From positions 1 through 52,666 of the forward strand of contig NZ_JABXKM010000143.1 of assembly GCF_017115025.1 (NCBI RefSeq): a DNA stretch of 52,666 nucleotides, in the 5' to 3' direction. Source of the DNA: Nostoc sp. NOS(2021). Lineage in GTDB: Bacteria > Cyanobacteriota > Cyanobacteriia > Cyanobacteriales > Nostocaceae. Made by a program: the position numbers and the translations under genes. The notes below the pieces were generated by a model that saw only the letters and a list, made by a program, of their open reading frames with translations, searched no databases and was not told the DNA's origin. This document shows, one piece after another, positions 27,968 to 35,332 of this stretch (position 1 is the first letter of the stretch; every line of letters begins with the position of its first letter).

Positions 27968-27998
27968 AGGAGTGCTGAGTGCTGAGTGCTGAGTGCTT
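27968..27998. repeat. GTGCTGA heptad repeat
   Basis: About four tandem units of GTGCTGA. It lies between two similar blocks (AGGTTATTTTTTA at about 27891-27903 and about 28012-28024), suggesting that the STRR expanded or was inserted within a leader sequence. The surrounding 27777-28030 region contains no gene. Confidence 0.8.
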
Positions 27999-28030
27999 CC
28001 CTTCACTAAGCGAGGTTATTTTTTAGCATC

Positions 28031-28441
28031 ATGAACGCGATTCAACCGTCTAGACCTCCGTTACAACCTATACAAAAACGCCGAGTCATTCCTCGACCAA
28101 AGCGGCATCTTCGTCAACGTTCTTACCAGGTGATGGCACTGGAAAGCACTGCCAAAATAGCGGTTAATCTTGTGATTACAGCCGTTGCCGCATCTGCCCT
28201 AGCACAACTTTTGTCTTATCATTGGTCACAGCAAGGAAAGTTGCGAGAAATTAGTACTGAAGTCAAGCTGATGGAAGGACATGTCGATGGTTTGCAGGCA
28301 GAATTTAGCCGTAACTTCGATCCTCAGCAAGCTAAAAGTATTAGACAACAACAAGGATACCGATTTGATCCCAGTCAGCGTCGGGTGGTGTTGATGAATC
28401 CGGATCGCCGAGAAGATGAAGAAACAGAGTCATCACCCTAA
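28031..28441 (+). CDS. Conserved cyanobacterial single-pass membrane protein
   Basis: No named family recognised. The 136-residue protein has a very basic, proline-rich N-terminus (IQKRRVIPRPKRHLRQRSY), one hydrophobic segment (IAVNLVITAVAASALAQLL, about 46-64), and a hydrophilic tail with a short coiled coil. The positive N-terminus implies N-in topology with the tail outside the cytoplasm or in the lumen. An ATG start directly follows the AGGTTATTTTTTAGC leader. Conserved-looking composition and codon use support a real gene. Confidence 0.7.
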   Translation: MNAIQPSRPPLQPIQKRRVIPRPKRHLRQRSYQVMALESTAKIAVNLVITAVAASALAQLLSYHWSQQGKLREISTEVKLMEGHVDGLQAEFSRNFDPQQAKSIRQQQGYRFDPSQRRVVLMNPDRREDEETESSP

Positions 28442-28682
28442 GACAAATAGCGAATTTAGAATTATTTAGGTTTCTTGTGATTCTGGCTACGTATAAACCG
28501 GGTGTTAATTTATATTATTGCTAATAAATAATGGTTAATAGCTAATTTTTGAATAGCTATGTAGTTCTCATCTATTAGTCATTAACGATACAGCGTCGCT
28601 CCGATCCAATTCAAAATTCAAAATTCAAAATGAAGAATCTACTTTTTGAATCTTGAATTTGCAAAAAGGACTAATCTACCAA

Positions 28683-29402
28683 TTAGGACGCTGATTCAGA
28701 TAGCAACTCGTTTAGCTGATTTTCGAGTTGTAAACGCAAGCGACAACCAGTAATATCCTTACTATTGTCGATAGAGGGCAGTTGAGTGAGGGCGCGACGA
28801 TAATCAGCGATCGCACAATTCCAGTCGCCCCAAAGATGGTAAGTCCTGCCGCGTTCAGCCCAGATATGACCTTCTAGTTGACCGAAAAGCAGTGCTACCT
28901 CAAAATTCTCAATTGCCTCCTCATATTGCCCCAAGTCACGCCAGGTAATGCCTCGGTTAATCCACGCCCGGACGTGGCAAGGATTTAAATTAATTGCTTG
29001 ATCGTAGTCGGCAACTGCTGCTGCTAATTCTCCACAAGCAGCGTAGTAATTTGCCCGATTGTTATAAGCGCTAGCCAAATTGGGATTAAGGTTGAGGGCG
29101 GTGTTGTAGTCGTAAAAAGCTTTTTGCCTTTCGCCACCTTGGAAATAAATTAGCCCCCGGTTGTTGTAATCAACGGCATTGTGGGGATGCCGAGAGATTA
29201 GTTGGCTTAAAAGTGCGATCGCCTCAGTATAATCTCCTTGTTGAGCCGACTTCAAAGCAAAAGAGCGTAAGTAGCTATCCCCCAAAGTAGATTTGCTGCG
29301 ATCGTTTGTCCTATGCTCTTGGACTTTCCTTGTACTATTTATAACATATTTGTATTGCTTGCTTTGCTGGTCACCGTCAGCTAAAAATGAGTGAATATTC
29401 AT
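28683..29402 (-). CDS. Tetratricopeptide repeat protein
   Basis: From ATG 29402 the protein has 239 residues. TPR units run from about residue 45 to 210: SAQQGDYTEAIALLSQLI, VDYNNRGLIYFQGGE, SAYNNRANYYAACGE, RAWINRGITWRDLGQ and HIWAERGRTYHLWGD, so about five units. No signal peptide or catalytic domain is present; it is probably a scaffold for protein interactions. The frame is open to 29438, but the shorter start is followed by a typical hydrophilic N-terminus. Downstream, 28442-28682 holds only ATTCAAA repeats. Confidence 0.82.
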   Translation of the reverse strand: MNIHSFLADGDQQSKQYKYVINSTRKVQEHRTNDRSKSTLGDSYLRSFALKSAQQGDYTEAIALLSQLISRHPHNAVDYNNRGLIYFQGGERQKAFYDYNTALNLNPNLASAYNNRANYYAACGELAAAVADYDQAINLNPCHVRAWINRGITWRDLGQYEEAIENFEVALLFGQLEGHIWAERGRTYHLWGDWNCAIADYRRALTQLPSIDNSKDITGCRLRLQLENQLNELLSESAS

Positions 29403-29428
29403 CTTTCCCTGCCTGAAATACCTGCTTT

Positions 29429-29635
29429 GTGAAATCAAATTCTAGTTTTTTCCTGCTGGTGGTTTTACCACTGTGTTTATTCTTAAGGTATTTATGGTTA
29501 CTTGGAAGCCATCTTAAGACTGAATTTAAACTACTCACACCAGTAGAAGTCTACGCCCTAAATAAACAATTGCTCCTCAAACCTAATCATGGATACTTGA
29601 TCCCGAAGCTGAATTCCAGAAATGGCAGATGTTAA
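29429..29635 (+). CDS. Possible small single-pass membrane protein (doubtful)
   Basis: A 68-codon frame, divergent from the TPR gene, encodes a hydrophobic N-terminal segment (FFLLVVLPLCLFLRYLWLL) followed by a basic tail. No clear ribosome-binding site or family was recognised. The remainder of 29636-29810 contains CAATCCC-type heptad repeats and the leader of the next gene. Confidence 0.25.
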   Translation: MKSNSSFFLLVVLPLCLFLRYLWLLGSHLKTEFKLLTPVEVYALNKQLLLKPNHGYLIPKLNSRNGRC

Positions 29636-29810
29636 TCTCAAAGACTAGTCAAGTAGTGAGAGCGACAAATTGGTAGAATGCCAACAAGCCGTTCATTAAA
29701 GAGGGGAATGAGGGGAAGCAGGGGCAGAATAATTAATGCCCAATCCCCAATCCCCAATGCTCAATCCCCTAATCGCTAGATTCAATTTTTAAGTTTTGAG
29801 AAATTTTCCG

Positions 29811-30275
29811 ATGACAACTGCAATTTCCTATCCCAATGCCCCTGATTTAGCAACCGATGATTACATTGTTATCGGCTTGGCAACCTGCTTCGTCAAAGAA
29901 GATGGAGAAGTTTATCAAATCGAAGTTATAGAACCGATTCCCTCTGCGGCTTTGGAAGCGCTTTTAAAGGGCATCCCTACCTCCTATAAGCTGGCTCATG
30001 CAACAACTTTGGGATCTGTGCTGGATGGCGATTCACAACTAGTGCCAGATGGCTTCCCAGAGTCGGCTCAGTTTGGAGAGGAATTTGTGCCAAGGGCATT
30101 TGCAGCAGCTCGTACTTACAAGCGTCGTGAATCTGCAAAATCCCTGATTCCCTTAGGTGCAAACTACACTGAATTTAAATATTCCATTGAGCGCAAACGG
30201 GTGTTAAATGCCGCTAGAGTTGTCACCAAAGAAGACAACGTTAAACAACATTCTCACACTCACAAAGTTCTTTAA
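29811..30275 (+). CDS. Conserved hypothetical protein upstream of a GST gene
   Basis: From ATG 29811 the protein has 154 residues: MTTAISYPNAPDLATDDYIV at the start, then a compact alpha/beta region (GLATCFVKEDGEVYQIEVIEP) and a basic C-terminus rich in His. I do not recognise a named family. The gene ends six bases before the glutathione S-transferase gene, so the two form an operon and may share a stress or detoxification role. An upstream five-codon extension to 29796 is unlikely. Confidence 0.65.
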   Translation: MTTAISYPNAPDLATDDYIVIGLATCFVKEDGEVYQIEVIEPIPSAALEALLKGIPTSYKLAHATTLGSVLDGDSQLVPDGFPESAQFGEEFVPRAFAAARTYKRRESAKSLIPLGANYTEFKYSIERKRVLNAARVVTKEDNVKQHSHTHKVL

Positions 30276-30281
30276 GTAATT

Positions 30282-30839
30282 ATGCTAAAACTTTACGGCG
30301 GCGCTCGTAGTCGAGCCTCAATTGTTCACTGGTATTTAGAGGAAATAAAAGTTCCTTACGAATTCGTCAAGCTTGATATGCAGGCGGGTGAACACCTCCA
30401 GCCTGAATATTTGGCAATTAACCCATTTCGTAAAGTTCCAGCAATTGTTGATGGGGATTTTAAACTTTGGGAATCTGGGGCAATTTTGTTATATCTTGCC
30501 GATAAGTATAGTAAAAGTCCACTTTCACTAGAGGAACGTGCTGTATTTTCCCAGTGGGTATTGTTTGGAAATTCCACCCTAGCTACAGGGATTTTTGTAG
30601 AAGCAAATCGGGAGCGAGAAATGCCCCGCTTGTTGACTCCGTTAAATGAAATTTTCAGTAAGCAACCTTTTTTACTTGGCAATGAGTTCACTGTTGCTGA
30701 TGTGGCAGTGGGGTCTGTTCTGAATTACATTCCCATCATGCTGAAGCTAGACCTTAGTTCCTACCCAGAGGTGTTGAACTATATGAAGCAGTTATCTGAG
30801 CGTCCGGCATTTCAAAAAAGTATTGCCGGAACAACTTAA
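30282..30839 (+). CDS. Glutathione S-transferase family protein
   Basis: A 185-residue GST. The thioredoxin-like N-terminal domain starts MLKLYGGARSRASIVHWYLEE, with NPFRKVPAIVDGDFKLWES (the VPAI cis-proline and ES glutathione-binding motif, about 47-65). The helical C-terminal domain has FTVADVAVGSVL (about 137-148). It would conjugate glutathione to electrophiles or act as a reductase. An alanine/serine-rich ARSRAS segment provides the likely catalytic serine. Six bases separate it from the upstream gene. Confidence 0.88.
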   Translation: MLKLYGGARSRASIVHWYLEEIKVPYEFVKLDMQAGEHLQPEYLAINPFRKVPAIVDGDFKLWESGAILLYLADKYSKSPLSLEERAVFSQWVLFGNSTLATGIFVEANREREMPRLLTPLNEIFSKQPFLLGNEFTVADVAVGSVLNYIPIMLKLDLSSYPEVLNYMKQLSERPAFQKSIAGTT

Positions 30840-30925
30840 AGTGATTCGTAATGACGCTCGCGGACTCGCTACCGCTACGCTAACGTAATTCGTAATTGAA
30901 GTCTTAATTACGAATTACGAATTTG

Positions 30926-31417
30926 TTAGCGATAATTTGTAAATTGTAAAGCCACGGGGTAGTCTTCTTGTTTCAGTCGCTGCATGACAACTTGTAAGTC
31001 ATCTTTAGATTTGGCAGAAACCCGCACCGCATCCCCTTGAATTGAGGCTTGTACCTTTTTGAATTCGTCCCGAATCAATTTGGAGATTTGTTTGGCGATT
31101 TCCTGACTGATACCTTTTTTGAGTTTGATTTCTTGACGCACGCGATTACCACTGGCTGATTCAACTTTGCCAAAATCAAAGATTTTCTGGGAGAGGTTAC
31201 GCTTGGCGGCTTTTTCCCGCAGGATGTCGTGTATAGAATCTAGGGTAAACTCGCTGTCAGTACTAACGTTAATACTTTCTTCGACTAACTCGACAGTAGT
31301 TTGAGTGTCTTTGAGGTCATAACGACCTTTGATGTCTCGTATAACTTGATCGACAGCGTTAACCAACTCTTGTCGGTCAAAGTCGCTCACAATGTCAAAG
31401 GAAAAAGTAGAAGCCAT
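30926..31417 (-). CDS. YajQ-family nucleotide-binding protein
   Basis: A 163-residue full-length YajQ/UPF0234 protein. It begins [20 protein letters not shown] and contains [27 protein letters not shown] and the C-terminal [19 protein letters not shown], all diagnostic. Members bind c-di-GMP or other nucleotides and influence regulation; the role in cyanobacteria is not established. It converges with the GST gene across a short region of inverted repeats, including a GACGCTCGC repeat. Confidence 0.93.
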   Translation of the reverse strand: MASTFSFDIVSDFDRQELVNAVDQVIRDIKGRYDLKDTQTTVELVEESINVSTDSEFTLDSIHDILREKAAKRNLSQKIFDFGKVESASGNRVRQEIKLKKGISQEIAKQISKLIRDEFKKVQASIQGDAVRVSAKSKDDLQVVMQRLKQEDYPVALQFTNYR

Positions 31418-31513
31418 AAAACATTTTGGATTTTAGATTTTGGATTTTAGATTGGGGATTGGGTATTAATCCCCATTACCCCTTATCCCCAGAGGGGGCC
31501 CCACCTTCCCCAA

Positions 31514-31939
31514 TTAACTAGTAGCTTGGATGATGCTCAAGAAGATGAGAGTGGCAAAGCTAACGGAGCCAATGCCAAACATAAACGTTCGCAAAAGGGG
31601 TATATTCAAAATATAAAAAATTGAGTATAGCAAACGGGCTACTACAAAGGCGATGTCTGACGACAAGCCGCTTTGCGTCTACGCAGCCCCTGTTGCTGTA
31701 GAAGAATTTACACCAGTTACATATGCCATCAATGCGGCTGCGGCAAATATCATAAACGCTTCAAAGGTGTTCTGATGTGCCCAAGTCGCGGGTTGGGCAT
31801 AAGGTGGCAATTTATCAAACATAGCGCGAGGAGTAGAAAACGTTTCATACCCCATACGCATACGGGCATAAGCTACCAGGAAAAATGGCACATAAATTAG
31901 AACGGCAGCAGCAGCGATCGAGTACAAAAAAATTATCAT
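31514..31939 (-). pseudogene. MAPEG-domain membrane protein gene interrupted by an in-frame stop
   Basis: The frame from ATG 31939 encodes the first 86 residues of a MAPEG protein (N-terminal helix, YARMRMGYETFSTPRAMF, ATWAHQNTFEAFMIFAAAAL). It then meets TAG at 31679-31681. The same frame continues without further stops for another 54 codons, giving DIAFVVARLLYSIFYILNI and SVSFATLIFLSIIQATS, the normal MAPEG C-terminus, ending at TAA 31514. The extra codons around the stop (about 31652-31685) look like a small interspersed repeat inserted in frame. Unless the stop is suppressed, the product is truncated. Confidence 0.85.
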
Positions 31940-31944
31940 TACTT

Positions 31945-32026
31945 ATTAGTCATTGATTATTAGTCATCAGTCATCAGTCATTAGTCATTAGTCAAATACA
32001 AATGACAAAAGACAAATGACAAATGA
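31945..32026. repeat. AGTCATT/CAAATGA heptad repeats
   Basis: About eight imperfect AGTCATT or AGTCATC units are followed by CAAATGA units. The array fills the space between the MAPEG gene and the DprA-like gene. Confidence 0.75.
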
Positions 32027-32572
32027 CTAATCAAAGTAGAAGAGAGTCACCACTTTTCTTTGTTCTTCTGCATCTTGACAAGTTTGCAACAAGGTGCGAC
32101 TGTCGTGAAACGCAAAGCAAATCAGTTGCTGGCAACGAGAGACAATTTCCTTGTTGCACAGGTAACTAGCTTCAGCAAGGGACAGATTATCATTATTGGG
32201 ATTTTCCACTAAATGCATTACCTGTTCTAGTTGCTGGCGCGATTCCAAGGGCTGGCGTTCCAGGCTTTGGGGTAGAATCACCGTTAACAAATTCGGATCA
32301 GCCCGCGTTGCTCCCCGGATGGCAGCTGAATTTGTACCTGTAGCACCAGAAGTAATGATTCGATTACCCGATAAAACTAGGGCATATGTCATCATTTCAA
32401 TAAGATTCTGATGCGTAATCGGGACGTGACGAGAACCCAGCAAGGCAATTCTTTTAGAACCCGTTTGCTGGATTGTCGCCAGTTCTTGCGCTAATGTATC
32501 GAGGTTAATAAGGTCTGTTGATTGGGTCAAAGATGGAGATAATCCAATTAAACGACCCAGATATTTTAGCAA
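32027..32572 (-). CDS. DprA/LOG-like Rossmann-fold protein
   Basis: A 181-residue protein with the nucleotide-binding Rossmann pattern of the SMF/DprA and LOG superfamily: KRIALLGSRHVPITHQ (about 40-55), YALVLSGNRIITSGATGTNSAA (about 66-87), then LTVILPQSLERQP. It is shorter than true DprA (about 300) and lacks its flanking domains, so a role in natural transformation is uncertain. A conserved cyanobacterial group of this type exists. Start ATG is at 32572. Confidence 0.6.
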   Translation of the reverse strand: MLKYLGRLIGLSPSLTQSTDLINLDTLAQELATIQQTGSKRIALLGSRHVPITHQNLIEMMTYALVLSGNRIITSGATGTNSAAIRGATRADPNLLTVILPQSLERQPLESRQQLEQVMHLVENPNNDNLSLAEASYLCNKEIVSRCQQLICFAFHDSRTLLQTCQDAEEQRKVVTLFYFD

Positions 32573-32611
32573 ACAGCGTGTAGGTGCGAGGCAAACCTGA
32601 GTTAGACATTG

Positions 32612-32734
32612 CTACAATTTTTCGATTGTTTGGATTACTTGGTCACACCAAGCCAGCCAATGTGTTTCATAAGTAATGCCATTCAGGAGGGTCAAATACT
32701 GAAATTTTGCTGATTCTGGGAGTTCTTGCGGATT
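32612..32734 (-). pseudogene. 3' fragment of the GIY-YIG-PadR gene (downstream of IS insertion)
   Basis: Encodes the last 40 residues, NPQELPESAKFQYLTLLNG then ITYETHWLAWCDQVIQ, ending at TAG 32612. This is the C-terminal helix pair of PadR-family proteins. It joins in frame to the upstream part (34468-35247) if the IS element 32735-34467 is removed. As it stands it has no start signal of its own. Confidence 0.78.
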
Positions 32735-32743
32735 GTGACATCT

Positions 32744-32776
32744 CCTACACCAACCTGAGTACAGGTATGGAGTAGG
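32744..32776 (-). other. IS right-end hairpin / putative omegaRNA 3' region
   Basis: Nested arms CCTAC/GTAGG and ACCTG/CAGGT with a TACT loop, immediately downstream of tnpB. IS605-family right ends fold into such hairpins for transposase recognition, and the guide RNA scaffold of TnpB derives from the same region. The guide would read into the flanking PadR fragment. Confidence 0.6.
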
Positions 32777-32780
32777 CTTC

Positions 32781-34166
32781 TCAAATATTCCGTTCGCGCA
32801 GCGTGGCGCAGCCAAGAATATGGAGAACTTCCTTAGAGGTATCATCAGTGATAGAACCAACTATCGTGATGCCACCTTTACAGCGTTTTATAGTGGGGAA
32901 AATGTCCAGCCCCACTCTCAAGATGTTGATAGCGGCGTTAATGTCTCTATCAACCCAGAGATTTAGATTATCGTCCCAATACTCACGAATGCTGCAATCA
33001 GTGAAAATCACTTCATCCCGATAAGCGAGTAATTGAGACGTATAAGCAGGATTCTTCGCAATTACTACGGCTCCAGCTTTTCCAGCTATGTGACCTAGCA
33101 GTTGAAAGAATTGACCAAACGCAGCATCAGACCAACTCAGATTGAGTCCAGACTTAGAAGCTTGCCCGTTTGGGATGAATGCCCCGTTTTCGTCTTGTTT
33201 TGGGGCGTTACGCTTTGACAAACCTTTAAGATTGAGGTCTTCATGAAAGAAAACTTTTTTACCAGTTCTCACCAATTTGTGAGCGGTTTTGTATTGGAAA
33301 TCTTTGCGGCATCTCGCAATATGCTGGTGCTGTTTACCTTCTCGTTTAGCCAATTTGCGACGGGCTTTAGAACCACGCTTACGGGCATTCTTTTTCTGTG
33401 AAATGCGAGTCAGCTTGTGTTGACTTTTTCGCAACACCTTAAGCGATAGGAGTTTAAAGCCTTCAGAGGTGGCAAGATAATCATCTTCATGCAACACCGC
33501 ATCCATTCCAAGCGAGTTCTCCCAATTTGGAATAATATCAGCATTGGAAACGGGTACGGTAGTATCCTCTAATCGAAGATTAACGAACCAACCATCATTC
33601 TTTTTAATGAACTGCAACTGCTTAATTGTTGCACCGTCCGGTAAATGGCGATGTGACCGAATCTTAATTACTCCAATTTTGGGGACTTTGACATACAGAT
33701 ATTTACCACCAACCGAGCAAGAATACAGTTCTAATCCAGCACCTTCAACCACAAAAGATCGATAGCGAGATTGTGCTTTGAATCGAGGCTTACCACTTCG
33801 ATTGCCGCTAGAGTCGCCTGCGATGAAGCGTTCAAACGCCTTGTCAACACGCTTGCAAACTTCTTGTAGCGTGTTTGCTGGAACTCTCGATAAGTCTAAC
33901 TCTTCACCCGACCATTGCACCGTGATAGGTTTTTTCTTAAGTCCTGGTAGATATTTTTTCTGACTATAATAGTTGGGCTTGTCTCGCAACACAGGAAGCG
34001 AAGCAACCAATGGGCAACTATCAACGGATGTTCTGTTATGTTCCCACCAGTCGAATCTATCCCCTAATTGACGGTTGTACCAGTACTGGCAAATCCGTAA
34101 CCAGAGGTTGATCTCTAGCTTAATTTCAGTTGTTGGAAGTGCTTTGTACTGGTATGTGTATTTCAT
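32781..34166 (-). CDS. tnpB: TnpB-family RNA-guided nuclease (IS605 OrfB)
   Basis: From ATG 34166 the protein has 461 residues. The RuvC-like triad appears intact: Asp222 in LGMDAVLHEDD, Glu309 in FFHEDLNLKGL and Asp408 in VDRDINAA. The usual four-cysteine zinc ribbon between Glu309 and Asp408 is missing: the segment NPAYTSQLLAYRDEVIFTDC has a single Cys. TnpB proteins cut DNA guided by an RNA made from the transposon end and maintain the element. The 34184 alternative start would place the coding sequence over a palindrome and is less likely. Confidence 0.88.
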   Translation of the reverse strand: MKYTYQYKALPTTEIKLEINLWLRICQYWYNRQLGDRFDWWEHNRTSVDSCPLVASLPVLRDKPNYYSQKKYLPGLKKKPITVQWSGEELDLSRVPANTLQEVCKRVDKAFERFIAGDSSGNRSGKPRFKAQSRYRSFVVEGAGLELYSCSVGGKYLYVKVPKIGVIKIRSHRHLPDGATIKQLQFIKKNDGWFVNLRLEDTTVPVSNADIIPNWENSLGMDAVLHEDDYLATSEGFKLLSLKVLRKSQHKLTRISQKKNARKRGSKARRKLAKREGKQHQHIARCRKDFQYKTAHKLVRTGKKVFFHEDLNLKGLSKRNAPKQDENGAFIPNGQASKSGLNLSWSDAAFGQFFQLLGHIAGKAGAVVIAKNPAYTSQLLAYRDEVIFTDCSIREYWDDNLNLWVDRDINAAINILRVGLDIFPTIKRCKGGITIVGSITDDTSKEVLHILGCATLRERNI

Positions 34167-34168
34167 AG

Positions 34169-34185
34169 TATGATTGTAAATCATA
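34169..34185. promoter_or_regulatory. Candidate operator palindrome between tnpB and the RHH gene
   Basis: TATGATT-GTA-AATCATA is a perfect 7-bp inverted repeat three bases upstream of the tnpB ATG and eleven bases upstream of the divergent RHH gene. Ribbon-helix-helix proteins usually bind such short palindromes, so it may autoregulate both genes. This is inference from position and symmetry. Confidence 0.45.
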
Positions 34186-34195
34186 TTGCTTTACA

Positions 34196-34339
34196 ATGCA
34201 ACGCATGAAATACGAAGATTCCATCAATGTTCGATTGCCTTCATCAGAAAAGAAAATCCTGGACGATTACTGTAGTCGGGTGAAACGCAATAAGACCGAT
34301 GTGATTCGGGAGTTCATTCGTTCATTGCAGGAAAGATAG
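34196..34339 (+). CDS. Small ribbon-helix-helix (CopG-like) protein of the IS element
   Basis: A 47-residue open frame. A basic N-terminal strand (YEDSINVRLPSSEKK) is followed by two helices (ILDDYCSRVKRNKTDVIREFI), the ribbon-helix-helix pattern of CopG/Arc DNA-binding proteins. ATG 34196 and an internal ATG at 34205 are both possible. It diverges from tnpB with only 29 bases between start codons, around a palindrome, and lies within the IS boundaries. A regulatory or antitoxin-like role in controlling tnpB is likely but unproven. Confidence 0.75.
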   Translation: MQRMKYEDSINVRLPSSEKKILDDYCSRVKRNKTDVIREFIRSLQER

Positions 34340-34467
34340 TTCGTTTCGTCCTCGCTGTCCTCCCAAGACTAATTGCATTCGGCATCGGTTAGACAGCACT
34401 CCTCAACTCACTCGCATTCCTCTCACACCAAATCAGAGATTATGGTGTGAGGCTCCTGCTGCTTTAG

Positions 34468-35247
34468 CTGAAAGCATTCTTGTTCTAAATCCTTGTATGT
34501 AGATAATTTTTCTAAGTGGGCTTTTTGGTGACGCTCAAGCTCTGCCAAGATCATTTGGTTAGAAGCAATATGGCCAGCAAAAATTTTCACAAGCAAATCA
34601 TCTTTAATCGGTGTGGGTTCACAAGGTTGAGCAATCCACTCTTTGAGCTGCTGTTCTCCCAAGTCTGTAACGCTGTAGAGCCTTTTATCTGGGCGTCCTG
34701 TTTGGACAATCGACTCGGCACTGATCCATCCTTGATCTTCTAGCTTTGACAACTCTCGATAAATCTGCTGGTGACTTGCTGACCAGAAAAAGCCTACAGA
34801 GCCATCGAATCGTTTTGCTAAATCATACCCACTACAAGGGGCGTCAACCAGAGCAGCTAATATTGCGTGCGCTAATTTGCTACCCTGTGTTTTTATCGGG
34901 CTTGTACTTTGGTTGGCTTTGTGAAGATAAGAAAAAAGTGTATTGCTTGATGGCAGTTGTTCGTTGAGCTTTGGCTTGAGTGCATAAATCAACTTGGCCT
35001 CAAGAGTTTTCAGAATGGAAGGATCTACGCATTGTAGCCAAGCTAACTTCACATTTCCCAAATCAATGAGTTCTTTAAATCTATGATGTGATATCCAACG
35101 ACGTCCAAGATCAGCAGTCCTGCCTATGTAGAGGATTTCGCCAGAACCAGAAATCGCAAAATAGATGGCTGGACAGTCAGGGAGATCAGCTTTTTTCTCC
35201 AATGGAAGCGAGGGTAGTTTCAGGGGATCAATTGCCGTTAAATCCAT
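34468..35247 (-). pseudogene. 5' part of a GIY-YIG-PadR fusion gene, split by the IS element
   Basis: This part encodes about 260 residues. Residues 25-95 form a GIY-YIG nuclease-like domain (PAIYFAISGSGEILYIGRTADLG, then RRWISHH and a later EAKLIYALKPKLN). Residues about 125-255 form a PadR winged helix (LAHAILAALVDAPCSGYDLAKRF, YRELSKLEDQGWI, GRPDKRLYSVTDLGEQQL). The reading frame runs on into IS sequence and stops at 34423. The missing C-terminal helix is encoded at 32612-32734. PadR proteins are repressors; fusion to a GIY-YIG domain is unusual. The truncated protein may still be made but lacks part of its dimerisation region. Confidence 0.8.
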
Positions 35248-35332
35248 TTTCTCCTAGTTCCAGTGACTTCCATAGCCATCACTACATCATGATGTATCTT
35301 GCTTGATTACACGAGTTATTACACTCATGAAT

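Larger units (their letters stand above)
32735..34467 (-). mobile_element. IS200/IS605-family element (tnpB plus RHH gene, no tnpA)
   Basis: About 1.73 kb with IS605-type ends. A left-end hairpin is at 34422-34451 (9-bp arms CTCACACCA and complement), and a right-end hairpin at 32744-32776 (ACCTG/CAGGT and CCTAC/GTAGG stems). It carries tnpB and a divergent small RHH gene but no Y1 transposase tnpA, so movement needs a transposase in trans. Boundaries are inferred from restoring the interrupted PadR frame: CAG before and AAT after. No target duplication is expected for this family and none is seen. Right-end DNA probably also encodes the 3' part of the guide (omega) RNA. Confidence 0.8.

Noticed and set aside
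32612..32860. Independent 82-residue minus-strand protein
   Set aside because: Its C-terminal half is the PadR C-terminus and its N-terminal half is IS end DNA read in another frame.
34380..34467. Possible Yfr1-like small RNA (ACTCCTCA-type sequence)
   Set aside because: The conserved Yfr1 core is not intact and the sequence is part of the IS left end.
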